A DNA stretch of 64,000 nucleotides from Marinovum sp048263515 (GTDB lineage Bacteria; Pseudomonadota; Alphaproteobacteria; Rhodobacterales; Rhodobacteraceae): NCBI RefSeq assembly GCF_048263515.1, contig NZ_JBLXEC010000009.1:62001-126000 (forward strand), in the 5' to 3' direction. The notes under the pieces are model-generated. The model made no database searches and had not been told where the DNA came from. It saw nothing but the letters and a program-made list of their open reading frames with translations. Positions 34,222 through 43,598 of the stretch are shown here, in pieces. The position numbers and the translations under genes were made by a program. Position 1 is the first letter of the stretch. Every line of letters begins with the position of its first letter.

Positions 34222-35517
34222 ATGGCCAATGTTGTCGTGGTCGGCGCACAATGGGGCGACGAAGGTAAGGGCAAGATCGTTGACTGGCTCAGCGAACGCG
34301 CCGATGTGATCGCGCGCTTTCAGGGTGGCCACAACGCGGGCCACACCCTTGTCATCGACGGCAAGGTCTACAAGCTGCATGCGCTGCCCTCGGGCGTGGT
34401 GCGCGGCGGCAAGCTCTCGGTGATCGGCAACGGTGTCGTGCTCGATCCGTGGCACCTCTTGCAGGAGATCGAGACGATCCGTGCCCAGGGCGTCGAGATC
34501 ACCCCCGAGACGCTGATGATCGCCGAGAACACGCCGCTGATCCTGCCGTATCACGGCGAGTTGGACCGGGCGCGGGAAGAGGCGGCCTCGAAGGGCACCA
34601 AGATCGGCACCACCGGTCGCGGCATCGGGCCCTGCTATGAGGACAAGGTCGGCCGCCGCGCCATCCGCGTCGCCGATCTGGCGGATCCCGCCACGCTGGA
34701 AGCTCGCGTCGACCGGGCGCTGCAGCACCATGACCCGCTGCGCAAGGGTCTGGGCATCGAGGCAATCGACCGCGACGGTCTGATCGCCCTGCTGAAAGAG
34801 GTCGCGCCGAAGATCCTCGAATATGCCGCCCCGGTGTGGAAGGTGATGAACGAGAAGCGCAAGGCCGGCAAACGCATCCTCTTCGAAGGCGCCCAGGGCG
34901 CGCTTCTGGACATCGATTTCGGCACCTATCCCTTTGTCACCTCGTCGAACGTGATCGCCGGGCAGGCGGCCACCGGCGTCGGCATCGGCCCTGGTTCGAT
35001 CGATTACGTGCTGGGCATCGTCAAGGCCTACACCACCCGCGTTGGCGAAGGCCCGTTCCCGACCGAGCTCGACGACGCCGACGGACAGCGTCTGGGCGAG
35101 CGTGGCCACGAGTTCGGCACCACCACCGGCCGCAAGCGCCGTTGTGGCTGGTTCGACGCCGCGCTGGTGCGCCAGACCTGTGCCACCTCGGGCGTGACCG
35201 GTATCTCGCTCACCAAGCTCGACGTGCTCGACGGCTTCGAGACGCTGAAGATCTGCACCGGCTACGATCTCGACGGCGAAGTGCTGGATTATCTGCCCAC
35301 CGCCGCCGACCAGCAGGCGCGCTGCACGCCGATCTACGAGGAGATGCCCGGCTGGTCCGAAAGTACCGAGGGCGCGCGCAGCTGGGCGGACCTTCCGGCC
35401 AACGCCATCAAATACGTGCGCCGGGTCGAAGAGCTGATCCAATGCCCGGTGGCGCTGCTCTCGACCTCGCCGGAACGGGACGACACCATCCTCGTCACCG
35501 ATCCCTTCGCGGACTGA
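34222..35517 (+). CDS. purA: Adenylosuccinate synthase
   Basis: A 431-residue enzyme joining IMP and aspartate with GTP in the first step from IMP to AMP. The N-terminal GAQWGDEGKGK carries the GTP-binding and catalytic residues (Asp13 of the family). HNAGHT with the catalytic His follows near residue 38, then TTGRGIGPCYEDKV and the C-terminal GTTTGRKRRCGWFDA. Full family length. ATG at 34222, with AAGGGATG about 9 nt upstream. A DUF2842 gene follows 7 nt later and is probably co-transcribed. Confidence 0.97.
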   Translation: MANVVVVGAQWGDEGKGKIVDWLSERADVIARFQGGHNAGHTLVIDGKVYKLHALPSGVVRGGKLSVIGNGVVLDPWHLLQEIETIRAQGVEITPETLMIAENTPLILPYHGELDRAREEAASKGTKIGTTGRGIGPCYEDKVGRRAIRVADLADPATLEARVDRALQHHDPLRKGLGIEAIDRDGLIALLKEVAPKILEYAAPVWKVMNEKRKAGKRILFEGAQGALLDIDFGTYPFVTSSNVIAGQAATGVGIGPGSIDYVLGIVKAYTTRVGEGPFPTELDDADGQRLGERGHEFGTTTGRKRRCGWFDAALVRQTCATSGVTGISLTKLDVLDGFETLKICTGYDLDGEVLDYLPTAADQQARCTPIYEEMPGWSESTEGARSWADLPANAIKYVRRVEELIQCPVALLSTSPERDDTILVTDPFAD

Positions 35518-35524
35518 GATCGTC

Positions 35525-35782
35525 ATGGCGGTTGGCAAAGGTCTCAGCTACAAGGCCCGGCGGCGCTGGACGCTGGTGATCCTGCTCATCGGCCTGCCGC
35601 TCTATATCGTGGCGGCGGTCAGCATCGTGAACCTGCTCGACCGCCCCTCGATCCTGGTCGAGCTGCTGGTCTACGTCGGTCTCGGCTTCCTCTGGGCGCT
35701 GCCCTTCCGCTACGTCTTCCGCGGCGTGGGGCAGGCCGACCCTGACGCCGAGGGTGACGACAGCAATGGTCCCGGCGCCTGA
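35525..35782 (+). CDS. DUF2842 family membrane protein
   Basis: An 85-residue protein with two TM helices (about residues 15-35 and 45-65), the conserved ARRRWTLVILLIGLPLYI start and GFLWALPFRYVFRGVG end, and an acidic tail. It matches DUF2842, a small Rhodobacterales family of unknown function usually found after purA. It starts 7 nt after the purA stop. Confidence 0.85.
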   Translation: MAVGKGLSYKARRRWTLVILLIGLPLYIVAAVSIVNLLDRPSILVELLVYVGLGFLWALPFRYVFRGVGQADPDAEGDDSNGPGA

Positions 35783-35824
35783 GCCGGGACAAACGCGCGC
35801 AATTACTTGGCCGAAAGGCGCATT

Positions 35825-35855
35825 TTCCCGCCGGGCATCATTGCCCCGGCGGGAA
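35825..35855. terminator. Perfect 11-bp hairpin after purA-DUF2842
   Basis: TTCCCGCCGGG / CCCGGCGGGAA with a 9-nt loop, 42 nt after the DUF2842 stop. No long T run follows, so termination strength is uncertain; it could also insulate the next gene. Confidence 0.5.
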
Positions 35856-35876
35856 GCATCGGCCAAGCTTGCAATC

Positions 35877-36806
35877 ATGACGCGCAAGACATCCCCCGAG
35901 TCTCAGGACAATCCTTTCCTCGGCATTCTCCTGATGCTGGGCTTCTGCGTGCTGGCGCCGCTCGGTGATGCCATCGTCAAGCTGCTGGGCGAGACGGTGC
36001 CGCTGCTGGAGATTCTCACCATCCGCTTCGTGATCCAGGCGGTGGTGCTGGCCGGTCTTGTTGTCGCCACCGGCCGCTCCTGGCACATGTCGCGGCGGGT
36101 CTTCCGACTGGCCTGGCTGCGCGCCTTCCTGCACATGGCGGGCATTGCCGCGGTCTTTGCCTCGCTGCGCTATCTGCCGCTGGCCGAGGCCATGGCGATT
36201 GCCTATGTCATGCCCTTCCTGATGCTGTTGCTCGGTCACTACGTCCTGGGCGAAGAGATCGGCGCCCGCCGCGCCTGGGCCTGTGCCGTGGGCTTTGTCG
36301 GCACGCTTATGGTGGTGCAGCCGACCTTTGCCGATGTCGGCTGGCCGGCGCTGCTGCCGCTTCTGGTGGCGGTGATCTTTGCGCTCTTCATGCTGGTCAC
36401 CCGTCAGATCGCGCGCGAAACCGATCCGATCTCGATGCAGGCAATCAACGGCGCCATGGCCACCGCGGTGCTGATCCCCTTGTCGCTGCTGGTGCATGGC
36501 GGCGGCGCCGGCCTGACCTACGTTACGCTCGACCAGACCGAGGTGCTGCTGCTCGCCGCCGTGGGCATCACCGGCACCGCGGCGCACCTCTTGATGACCT
36601 GGAGCCTGCGCTACGCGCCCTCGGCCACCGTCGCGCCGATGCAATACCTCGAGATCCCTGTGGCGGTGTTCTTCGGCTGGCTGATCTTTGCCGATCTGCC
36701 CAACGAGCTGGCGTTCCTCGGCATCTGCGTGACCATGGCGGCGGGGCTCTACATCATCCTCCGCGAACGGTCGATGGCGCGGGCCCCTGTGCTTGAACAG
36801 CCCTGA
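35877..36806 (+). CDS. DMT-family (EamA) transporter
   Basis: A 309-residue inner-membrane transporter with ten hydrophobic segments in two EamA repeats (first about 15-140, second about 155-295), e.g. AEAMAIAYVMPFLMLLLG in the first and SATVAPMQYLEIPVAVFFGW in the second. EamA proteins export metabolites or amino acids, but the substrate cannot be told. The start at 35877 (MTRKTSPESQDNPFLG) is chosen because a longer frame crosses the upstream hairpin. Its 3' end overlaps the converging thiamine pyrophosphokinase gene by 53 bases. Confidence 0.88.
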   Translation: MTRKTSPESQDNPFLGILLMLGFCVLAPLGDAIVKLLGETVPLLEILTIRFVIQAVVLAGLVVATGRSWHMSRRVFRLAWLRAFLHMAGIAAVFASLRYLPLAEAMAIAYVMPFLMLLLGHYVLGEEIGARRAWACAVGFVGTLMVVQPTFADVGWPALLPLLVAVIFALFMLVTRQIARETDPISMQAINGAMATAVLIPLSLLVHGGGAGLTYVTLDQTEVLLLAAVGITGTAAHLLMTWSLRYAPSATVAPMQYLEIPVAVFFGWLIFADLPNELAFLGICVTMAAGLYIILRERSMARAPVLEQP

Positions 36807-37449
36807 CCGCCGCAGCCAGACAGTCGCGCGGCAGGATCACCAGCATGCCGGGCCCGTCCATCGCCAGATCGACCCGGGGCTCCGAGGACTCGTTCGAGGT
36901 GCCGACCCGGCCCCCCGGCGCAAAGTCCAGCCCGCCGATCGGCCAGCGCAGCCCGGTGCTCTGCCCGGTGACCAGCTGCATCGGAAAGAGCGAGACCCGT
37001 GTGCCCACCGCCAGTTCCAGCGTCAGCCGGGGCGGCGCATGAAACACCACGTCCTCGCGCCCGATCAGGATGCAGGGCCGGTCCGGCCGCGCCGCCAGCC
37101 GGTTGAACACCGAAAGCTGGTGATCCACCCGCGCGCCCAGAAACCCCAGGCCCAGGATCAGCGGCGCCTTGATATTGCGCAGGCATTTGTCGAAATCGGT
37201 GCTGTCCTGCTCGGCGATGTGATGCAGGATGCCGGGGCGCAGCGCCGCCCGCGTCGCCTCTGGCAGCGAGTCGAAATCGCCGATCACCGCCTCCGGCACC
37301 ACCCCATGGCGCAGCAGAACCGTCGCGCCGCCATCCGCCGCCACCGCGCGCCGTGCCCAGGTTTGCGCCAGTACCAAGTCGGCGTGGCGAAATTCGCCGC
37401 CGCCAGCCAGCAGGATCGGCTCTGATGCGGAAATCAGGGGGTCATTCAT
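36754..37449 (-). CDS. Thiamine pyrophosphokinase
   Basis: A 231-residue enzyme making thiamine diphosphate from thiamine and ATP. Motifs: ADGGATVLLRHGVVPEAVIGDFDSL at about residues 38-62 (the GDFDS metal site) and EQDSTDFDKCL near 80 (substrate site). A C-terminal beta-sandwich carries STGLRWPIGG and GTSNESSEP, both typical. Full length for the family. No TPP riboswitch was seen upstream. The last 53 bases overlap the 3' end of the DMT-transporter gene on the other strand, which is unusual but consistent with both frames' motif content. Confidence 0.9.
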   Translation of the reverse strand: MNDPLISASEPILLAGGGEFRHADLVLAQTWARRAVAADGGATVLLRHGVVPEAVIGDFDSLPEATRAALRPGILHHIAEQDSTDFDKCLRNIKAPLILGLGFLGARVDHQLSVFNRLAARPDRPCILIGREDVVFHAPPRLTLELAVGTRVSLFPMQLVTGQSTGLRWPIGGLDFAPGGRVGTSNESSEPRVDLAMDGPGMLVILPRDCLAAAVRAVQAQGPAPSTVRGG

Positions 37450-37587
37450 GGCTTTTTAGCCGTATTCCGGGAGAAAGGTCACAATCTAGTCACGAAATGA
37501 TACGCTCACTTGCACAGATTCGGGCCGCTTTGGCCGGGACCATCATGATAAACATGACCTTGCAGGTATTTGGAAGGCGAGCATCCG

Positions 37588-39678
37588 ATGGTACAGACAA
37601 ATAAAATCCTGACCGTCTCTTACGGCACATTCTCGTGCACGTTGGAAGGGTTCGACGAATCCTTCGAGACCATGAAGGCAATTGCGGAATACTTCCGCGA
37701 CCTCGCGGCGGATGACCGGTATTTCGGAGCCGAGCCGCCAACGCCCGACGCCGAAATGCTGGCGCGGATCGCGGAAAAGGAAATCTCCCGCCGCGTGGAG
37801 GCCCGCTTCGAGGATGACGGCATCGTGCTGCGCCCCTCGCTGGCCGCCGTGGCCGAGGCCGAGACGGCGCCCGAGCCCGTGCAGCAAGAGCCGGTCCAGC
37901 AAGCGGAGCCGGAAGCGCCCGAGCCCGAGGCCGAGCCCCAGGCTGAGGTCGCAGCGCAGGTCGAAGAGACCCCCGAAGCACAGCCCGAACCGGCCCCCGC
38001 CGTCTCGGACACGGTGAGCGATGCCGATCTCGACGAAGAGCTCGAGACCATGGCCGCCGCGCTGGACCTCTACGACGCAGAGGAAGCCGCGGCCGAAGAG
38101 GCCGAAGCCCCCGCTGAGGAGGCCGCCGAAGAGGAAGCCCCCGCAGCAGAGATCGCGGCCCCGGCCAAGGTGGAGGTCGACGATTCCGCTGTCGAGGCCG
38201 CCAAGCCCGACCGCATGCCCGAATCGATCGCCGACAAGCTGGCCCGCATCCGTGCGGTCGTCTCCTCGGCCGCCTCGAAGCCCAAGGCCGAAGCGCCGGT
38301 GGTGGAAGAGGCCGAGATCGAGGAAGAGACAGCCGAGGCCCCCGAGGTCGAAGCCGTCGAAACCCCTGACATCGCCGCCGGAAGCGACAGCGACCCGGTG
38401 ATCGGCAACATCATGTCGACGCTCACCTCCGGCGACGCCGAAGACACTCTGATCGAGACCCCGGCGATGGAAGAGGCGCCGGTCGAGATCAGCCTCGACG
38501 GCATCGAAGACCTGGCGCCGCAGAAGCCTGAAATGCTCGAAGAGGCCGTGGAAGCGACCGAAGAGACCCCGGTGGTGGAAGAAGAGGCCGCCGAAGAGGA
38601 GCAGGTTGAAGCTGCCGAAGCGTCCGAGGAAGAAGCCGAAGCTGCCGAAGTGCAAGCCGAGGCCGACGACGCGCCCGAAGCACAAGCCGAGGCGCCCGGC
38701 GAGACCGCCCCGGTCGCGCCGCGCCGTGTGGCTCCGCGCCGCCCGGTGCGCGTGATCAAGGTCAAGCGCCGCGCCGTCGACACCCCGCCCAGCACCCTGT
38801 CGCAGGACGACGAGGCCGAGCTGATGCGCGAACTGGCCGAGGTGGAAGCCGAGCTGGAGACGCCGAAAGTCGAAGCAGCCGAGCCCGCAGAACCCGAAGA
38901 GACCCCGATCTCCGAGGAAACCGCGCTCGAGATTTCCGACGTGGTCGAGGACACCCAGCGCGCGGTGCGCGCCATGGCCCGCCGCGACCGTCGCGACAGC
39001 TTTGCCGAGGAAGAGGGTGATGTCTCGCGGCTGCTGGCCGCCACCGATGAGCAGCTGCAGGAGCCCGAAGGCCGCTCGCGCCGCAACGCCATCGCGCATC
39101 TTCGCGCCGCCGTTGCCGCCACCCGCGCCGACCGCTCCAAGGGGATGGGTAGCGACGAGGGTCACGACCCCCGCGGTGCCTATCGCGATGACTTGGCCGC
39201 TGCGGTCCGCCCGCGCCGTGCCACCGCGGCCGAGCCCGAGACCGAGCTCAAGCGTGTCGCCCCGCTCAAACTGGTGGCCGAACAGCGCGTCGATCTGCCG
39301 ACCCGGGAAGAGCCCGCCGCCGCTGCCGTCGCACAGACGGTCCGCCCGCGCCGCGTCTCGATGCCGGTCGAACAGGAGGCGGATGACAGCGCCGGCGGGT
39401 TTGCGGACTTCGCCGAAGAGGTGGGCGCCCATCGTCTGCCCGAACTGCTCGAAGCCGCCGCCGCCTACATGTCCTTTGTCGAGGGCCGCGACGAGTTCTC
39501 GCGCCCGCAGCTGATGACCAAGGTGCGCCAGGTCGAAGCCAGCGACACCAGCCGCGAGGACCGTCTGCGCAGCTTCGGCCAGCTGCTGCGCGACGGCAAG
39601 ATCGAGAAGGTGCAGGGCGGCCGCTTCGCTGTTTCCGACAGCATCGGCTACCGTCCCAAGGATCGCGCCGTCGGATAA
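37588..39678 (+). CDS. Large acidic Glu/Ala/Pro-rich protein, function unknown
   Basis: A 696-residue protein in three parts. The N-terminal 90 residues are folded-looking and conserved in style (KILTVSYGTFSCTLEGFDES, then FRDLAADDRYFG and IAEKEISRRVEARFEDDGI). The middle, about 90-480, is low-complexity with Glu, Ala, Pro and Val repeats and is probably disordered. The last 100 residues look globular (GGFADFAEEVGAHRLPELLE, FSRPQLMTKVRQVEA, KVQGGRFAVSDSIGY), possibly a winged-helix-like fold. No catalytic motif or signal was found. ATG at 37588 with GGAAGG upstream. Such proteins occur in Rhodobacteraceae, sometimes misnamed chemotaxis protein; I do not support that name. A strong terminator follows. 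Confidence 0.82.
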   Translation: MVQTNKILTVSYGTFSCTLEGFDESFETMKAIAEYFRDLAADDRYFGAEPPTPDAEMLARIAEKEISRRVEARFEDDGIVLRPSLAAVAEAETAPEPVQQEPVQQAEPEAPEPEAEPQAEVAAQVEETPEAQPEPAPAVSDTVSDADLDEELETMAAALDLYDAEEAAAEEAEAPAEEAAEEEAPAAEIAAPAKVEVDDSAVEAAKPDRMPESIADKLARIRAVVSSAASKPKAEAPVVEEAEIEEETAEAPEVEAVETPDIAAGSDSDPVIGNIMSTLTSGDAEDTLIETPAMEEAPVEISLDGIEDLAPQKPEMLEEAVEATEETPVVEEEAAEEEQVEAAEASEEEAEAAEVQAEADDAPEAQAEAPGETAPVAPRRVAPRRPVRVIKVKRRAVDTPPSTLSQDDEAELMRELAEVEAELETPKVEAAEPAEPEETPISEETALEISDVVEDTQRAVRAMARRDRRDSFAEEEGDVSRLLAATDEQLQEPEGRSRRNAIAHLRAAVAATRADRSKGMGSDEGHDPRGAYRDDLAAAVRPRRATAAEPETELKRVAPLKLVAEQRVDLPTREEPAAAAVAQTVRPRRVSMPVEQEADDSAGGFADFAEEVGAHRLPELLEAAAAYMSFVEGRDEFSRPQLMTKVRQVEASDTSREDRLRSFGQLLRDGKIEKVQGGRFAVSDSIGYRPKDRAVG

Positions 39679-39696
39679 GGCTTGCAGATACCAGAC

Positions 39697-39728
39697 AAAA
39701 GGCCGGAGCATCTGCTCCGGCCTTTTTT
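39697..39728. terminator. Bidirectional terminator between the acidic-protein gene and sdaA
   Basis: AAAAGGCCGGAGC / GCTCCGGCCTTTT around a 4-nt loop, with T run on the plus strand and A run at its left for the minus strand. It serves two converging genes (stops at 39678 and 39748). Confidence 0.88.
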
Positions 39729-39747
39729 GTTGGATAATGGCGCTAGA

Positions 39748-41121
39748 TCAGCAGTTTGGCACGTTGACTGCAAGTCCGCCCAAGGAGGTTTCCTTGTACT
39801 TTTCATGCATGTCGGCGCCGGTCTGTCGCATCGTCTCGATCACCGCGTCGAGCGGCACGAAGTGATGACCGTCGCCGCGCAGCGCCAGGCTGGCGGCCGA
39901 GACCGCCTTGATCGCGCCGAGGCCGTTACGTTCGATGCAGGGCACCTGGACCAGTCCCTTGACCGGGTCACAGGTCATGCCGAGGTGATGCTCCAACGCG
40001 ATTTCTGCCGCATTCTCAATCTGTTCCGGCGTGCCCTTCATCACCGCGCACAGCCCGGCAGCGGCCATGGCGGCGGCCGAGCCGACCTCGGCTTGGCAGC
40101 CGGCCTCGGCACCGGAGATCGAGGCGTTGTATTTCACCAGCCCGCCAATCGCCGAGGCGGTCAGCAGGAAGTCCGGCACCCCGGCGCGATAGGCACCCGG
40201 CACATGGTCCAGCCAGTAGCGGATCACTGCCGGCACGACGCCGGCCGCGCCATTCGTCGGCGCGGTAACCACCTGGTTTCCGGCGGCATTCTCCTCGTTC
40301 ACCGCCATGGCATAGGCGCTCATCCAGTCGTTGATCGTATGCGGCGCCGAGAGGTTTCGGCCGCGCTCGGCCAGCAGCGCCTCATGGATGTTCTGCGCCC
40401 GCCGCCGCACGTTCAGACCGCCGGGAAGAATGCCGCCGCTGGTCAGCCCGCGGTCGATGCAGTCGTTCATCACCTGCCAGATCCGGTCGATGCCCTTTTC
40501 CAGCCGGTCGTGCCCCCCGCGCGAGATCTCGTTGGCGCGTTTCATCTCGGCGATGGTCTTGCCTGAAATCTTCGCCATTTCAAGCATTTCCGCGGCGGAC
40601 TTGAAGGGGAAGGGCACTGGCGGGCCATCGTCCTTGTCGCGGCCCTCGGCCAGCTCGGCCTCGGTCACCACGAAACCGCCGCCGATGGAGTAATAGGTCT
40701 CCGACAGGATCACGTCGCCCTGGGCATCCTTGGCGCGCAGCACCATGCCATTGGCATGTCCCGGCAGGTTGGGGCCGAAGTCAAAGACCAGATCGGCCTT
40801 CGGATCAAAGGCCAGCGTGCCAAGCCCCTCGGGTAAAATGGTTTTCTCGGCCTGAATGCGCGCCAACTCGGCATCGGCGCGCTCGGCCTCATAGCTTTCC
40901 GGGGTGAAGCCCGCGAGCCCGAGGATGGTGGCGCGGTCGGTGGCATGGCCGACGCCGGTAAATGCCAGAGAGCCGTGAAGTGTGGCGCTCAACCCCTTGA
41001 ATTCGAACGGAGAGGCGCGCATCGCGTCGAGAAAGCGGGCGGCGGCCACCATCGGCCCCATGGTATGCGAGGACGACGGGCCGATGCCCACCTTGAACAT
41101 CTCGAAGACCGACAGAAACAT
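39748..41121 (-). CDS. sdaA: L-serine ammonia-lyase (iron-sulfur type)
   Basis: A 457-residue single-chain L-serine dehydratase, deaminating serine to pyruvate with a [4Fe-4S] cluster. The beta domain starts MFLSVFEMFKVGIGPSSSH. The alpha domain has cluster cysteines in GAEAGCQAEVGSA and TCDPVKGLVQVPCIERNG. The protein ends VPNC: the terminal Cys457 matches the C-terminal cysteine that reaches into the active site as a tail-in-mouth ligand in type 2 enzymes. The start at 41121 follows GGAGAG. It diverges from rpiA across 237 bp. Confidence 0.94.
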   Translation of the reverse strand: MFLSVFEMFKVGIGPSSSHTMGPMVAAARFLDAMRASPFEFKGLSATLHGSLAFTGVGHATDRATILGLAGFTPESYEAERADAELARIQAEKTILPEGLGTLAFDPKADLVFDFGPNLPGHANGMVLRAKDAQGDVILSETYYSIGGGFVVTEAELAEGRDKDDGPPVPFPFKSAAEMLEMAKISGKTIAEMKRANEISRGGHDRLEKGIDRIWQVMNDCIDRGLTSGGILPGGLNVRRRAQNIHEALLAERGRNLSAPHTINDWMSAYAMAVNEENAAGNQVVTAPTNGAAGVVPAVIRYWLDHVPGAYRAGVPDFLLTASAIGGLVKYNASISGAEAGCQAEVGSAAAMAAAGLCAVMKGTPEQIENAAEIALEHHLGMTCDPVKGLVQVPCIERNGLGAIKAVSAASLALRGDGHHFVPLDAVIETMRQTGADMHEKYKETSLGGLAVNVPNC

Positions 41122-41358
41122 CGTGGCACTCTCCTCAGGCCGATTTGGCTGGCTCTTGCGGCGAGTGGTACAGGCCCTGCTGCAAATTCCAAGGCCGGAA
41201 AACGACGTCTTTGCCGGCGTTCCGGTCGCGCTGACTTGCCCGAAGGGCGCAAACCTCACGCAAAACTGCACGAATCCGGGGAAATGCCTGCCGAAACGGT
41301 CTCGCAACCCCACCGGCGATTTCCTATAACTCCGCGAAGCTTGAGGGAGTCGCTGATC
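41122..41358. other. Divergent sdaA/rpiA promoter region
   Basis: 237 bases between two divergent starts. I see the ribosome sites at both ends (GGAGAG for sdaA, GAGGGAG for rpiA) but no convincing promoter pair, riboswitch or gene. Confidence 0.45.
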
Positions 41359-42159
41359 ATGTCCGGAGAATTGTCGCCGATCGACAAGGCCAAGTTCGTC
41401 GCCGCCAAACGCGCGTCAGATATCGTCGAGGACGGCATGCGGGTGGGGCTGGGAACCGGCTCGACCGCCGCCTGGCTGGTGCGGTGCCTGGGAGAGCGGG
41501 TGCGCGAGGAGGGGCTGCGCTTTCGCGGCGTGCCGACCTCGACCCGCACCGCCGAGCTGGCCCGCGAGGTCGGCATCACCGTCATCAGCCTCGACGAGGC
41601 GCGCTGGCTGGATGTCACCATCGACGGCGCCGATGAATTCGATGGGGATTTCAACCTGATCAAGGGCGGCGGCGGCGCGCTGTTGCAGGAAAAGATCGTC
41701 GCGACCGCCAGCGACCAGATGGTGGTGATCGCCGATGCCGCCAAGCGGGTCGAACATCTGGGCGCCTTCCCTCTGCCGGTCGAGGTGATCCCCTTTGGCT
41801 GGCCCACGACACAGGCGCTGATCGAGGAAATGCTGGTCTCGATGGACGTGATGGGGCGCAATTCGACCCTGCGAATGACCGGCGATGCGCCCTATGTCAC
41901 CGACGAGGGCAACCACATCCTCGACCTGCATCTCGGCCGGATCGGCGACCCGCGGCAATTGTCGCTGGTGCTCAACCAGATCCCCGGGGTCGTTGAAAAC
42001 GGGCTGTTCGTGGATATCTGCGATACCGTGATCGTCGGTTTTGGCGACGGTCGCATCGAGCTGCGCGACATCAACACCGGCGAAACCGAGAACGAGCGGC
42101 TCGATTTTGTCGAAAACGAGAACATGTTCGCCGACCTCGGCGATTGGAAACGCGATTAA
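41359..42159 (+). CDS. rpiA: Ribose-5-phosphate isomerase A
   Basis: A 266-residue enzyme interconverting ribose-5-phosphate and ribulose-5-phosphate in the pentose phosphate pathway. Motifs: GLGTGSTAAWLVRCLG near residue 30 (phosphate loop), DVTIDGADEFDGDFNLIKGGGGALLQEKIVA near 88-118 (contains the catalytic Asp, Lys and Glu). The ATG at 41359 follows GAGGGAG by about 8 nt. It lies 10 nt upstream of gor, giving a likely rpiA-gor transcript; NADPH from the pathway feeds glutathione reductase, which fits the pairing. Confidence 0.95.
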   Translation: MSGELSPIDKAKFVAAKRASDIVEDGMRVGLGTGSTAAWLVRCLGERVREEGLRFRGVPTSTRTAELAREVGITVISLDEARWLDVTIDGADEFDGDFNLIKGGGGALLQEKIVATASDQMVVIADAAKRVEHLGAFPLPVEVIPFGWPTTQALIEEMLVSMDVMGRNSTLRMTGDAPYVTDEGNHILDLHLGRIGDPRQLSLVLNQIPGVVENGLFVDICDTVIVGFGDGRIELRDINTGETENERLDFVENENMFADLGDWKRD

Positions 42160-42169
42160 GGGACCCTTC

Positions 42170-43528
42170 ATGGATTTTGACTACGACCTGTTTGTCATCG
42201 GTGGCGGCTCCGGTGGCGTTCGCGCCGCGCGGGTTGCGGCTGGCGAAACCGGCGCCAAGGTGGGACTGGCCGAAGAAGACCGCTACGGCGGAACCTGCGT
42301 GCAGCGTGGCTGCGTCCCGAAAAAGCTGATGGTCTTTGCCTCGGGCTACGGCGTCGCCGCCAAGGAAGCCCAGGACTATGGCTGGACGATGATGGCGGGC
42401 GGCTTCGACTGGCCCAAGTTCCGCGGCACCATGGAGTCCGAGCTTGACCGGCTGGAAGGGGTCTATCGCAAGATCCTGTCGAACAACGGTGTCGAGACCT
42501 TTGATGCCCGCGCCAAGATCGTCGATCCGCATACCGTCGAGCTTTCGACCGGCGAGCAGAAGACCGCCAAGCACATCCTCGTGGCCACCGGCGGCTGGCC
42601 GGTGCGTCCGGATATCCCGGGTGCCGAGCTGGCGATCACCTCGAACGAGATTTTCCACCTCGAGACCCTGCCCAAGAGCATGCTGATCGTCGGCGGCGGC
42701 TATATCGCCTGCGAATTTGCCTGCATCATGAATGGCTTGGGCGTGAAGACCACGCAGTTCTATCGCGGCGCGCAGATCCTGCGCGGCTTTGACGAAGAAG
42801 CGCGCGGGCTGGTCTCGGAAGAGATGATCCAGAACGGCGTCGACCTGCACCTCGGCACCAATGTGCTCGAGATGAAGAAGGTCGAGGGCGGCATCTGGGT
42901 CAAGGCCACCAACGGCCAGGAATACACCGTCGATCAGGTGATGTTCGCCACCGGCCGGGCGCCGAATTCCAGGGATCTCGGTCTGGAAGAGATCGGCGTC
43001 AAGCTTGGCCGTCACGGCGAGATCGAGGTCGATGAATACAGCCAGACGGCGGTGCCTTCGGTCTATGCCATCGGCGACGTGACCAACCGGGCCAACCTGA
43101 CCCCGGTGGCGATCCGAGAGGGCATGGCCTTTGTCGAGACGGTGTTCAAGGGCAACCCGACGCCGGTCGATCACGAGCTGATCCCCAGCGCGATCTTCAC
43201 CCAGCCCGAGATGGGCACCGTCGGCCTGTCGGAAGAGGTTGCGCGCGAGCGCGAGCCGATCGAGGTCTATTGCACCTCGTTCCGGCCGATGCAGACTGCC
43301 TTTATCGGCAAGAGCGATCGGGTGATGATGAAGCTGGTGGTCAGCCAGAAAACCCGCAAGGTACTGGGCTGCCACATCGTGGCGCCGCAGGCCGGCGAGA
43401 TGATCCAGCTGGCGGGCATCGCGGTCAAGATGGGCGCGACGAAAGAGGATTTCGATCGGACCGTGGCGGTACACCCGACCATGTCCGAAGAGATGGTGAC
43501 CATGCGTACACCGGTGCGCACGGGTTGA
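42170..43528 (+). CDS. gor: Glutathione-disulfide reductase
   Basis: A 452-residue flavoenzyme reducing glutathione disulfide with NADPH. FAD-binding VIGGGSGGVRAARVAA starts at residue 9. The redox pair is Cys43 and Cys48 in GGTCVQRGCVPKK. The NADPH fold follows (LIVGGGYIACEFA near 176), then YAIGDVTNR (FAD ribityl contact) and the dimer-interface end HPTMSEEMVTMRTP with the catalytic His-Glu. It starts 10 nt after rpiA. Confidence 0.95.
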   Translation: MDFDYDLFVIGGGSGGVRAARVAAGETGAKVGLAEEDRYGGTCVQRGCVPKKLMVFASGYGVAAKEAQDYGWTMMAGGFDWPKFRGTMESELDRLEGVYRKILSNNGVETFDARAKIVDPHTVELSTGEQKTAKHILVATGGWPVRPDIPGAELAITSNEIFHLETLPKSMLIVGGGYIACEFACIMNGLGVKTTQFYRGAQILRGFDEEARGLVSEEMIQNGVDLHLGTNVLEMKKVEGGIWVKATNGQEYTVDQVMFATGRAPNSRDLGLEEIGVKLGRHGEIEVDEYSQTAVPSVYAIGDVTNRANLTPVAIREGMAFVETVFKGNPTPVDHELIPSAIFTQPEMGTVGLSEEVAREREPIEVYCTSFRPMQTAFIGKSDRVMMKLVVSQKTRKVLGCHIVAPQAGEMIQLAGIAVKMGATKEDFDRTVAVHPTMSEEMVTMRTPVRTG

Positions 43529-43552
43529 AAACAGAGCGCCGCTCCCCGACTT
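43524..43552 (+). promoter_or_regulatory. Candidate heat-shock-type promoter ahead of hflK
   Basis: GTTGAAA (43524-43530), a 13-nt spacer, CCCCGACTT (43544-43552): close to the sigma-32 pattern CTTGAAA / CCCCATNT. The first box overlaps the gor stop. It is 47 nt before the hflK start. Pattern match only. Confidence 0.3.
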
Positions 43553-43598
43553 AAGGGAGTGGACGAGGTATGAAGCGAACCTGAAGGGAAGAGCGGAC

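Noticed and set aside
37543..39711. Minus-strand frame rich in Gly, Phe and Leu opposite the acidic protein
   Set aside because: It is the complement of Glu/Ala-rich codons; it starts within the terminator and has no ribosome site.
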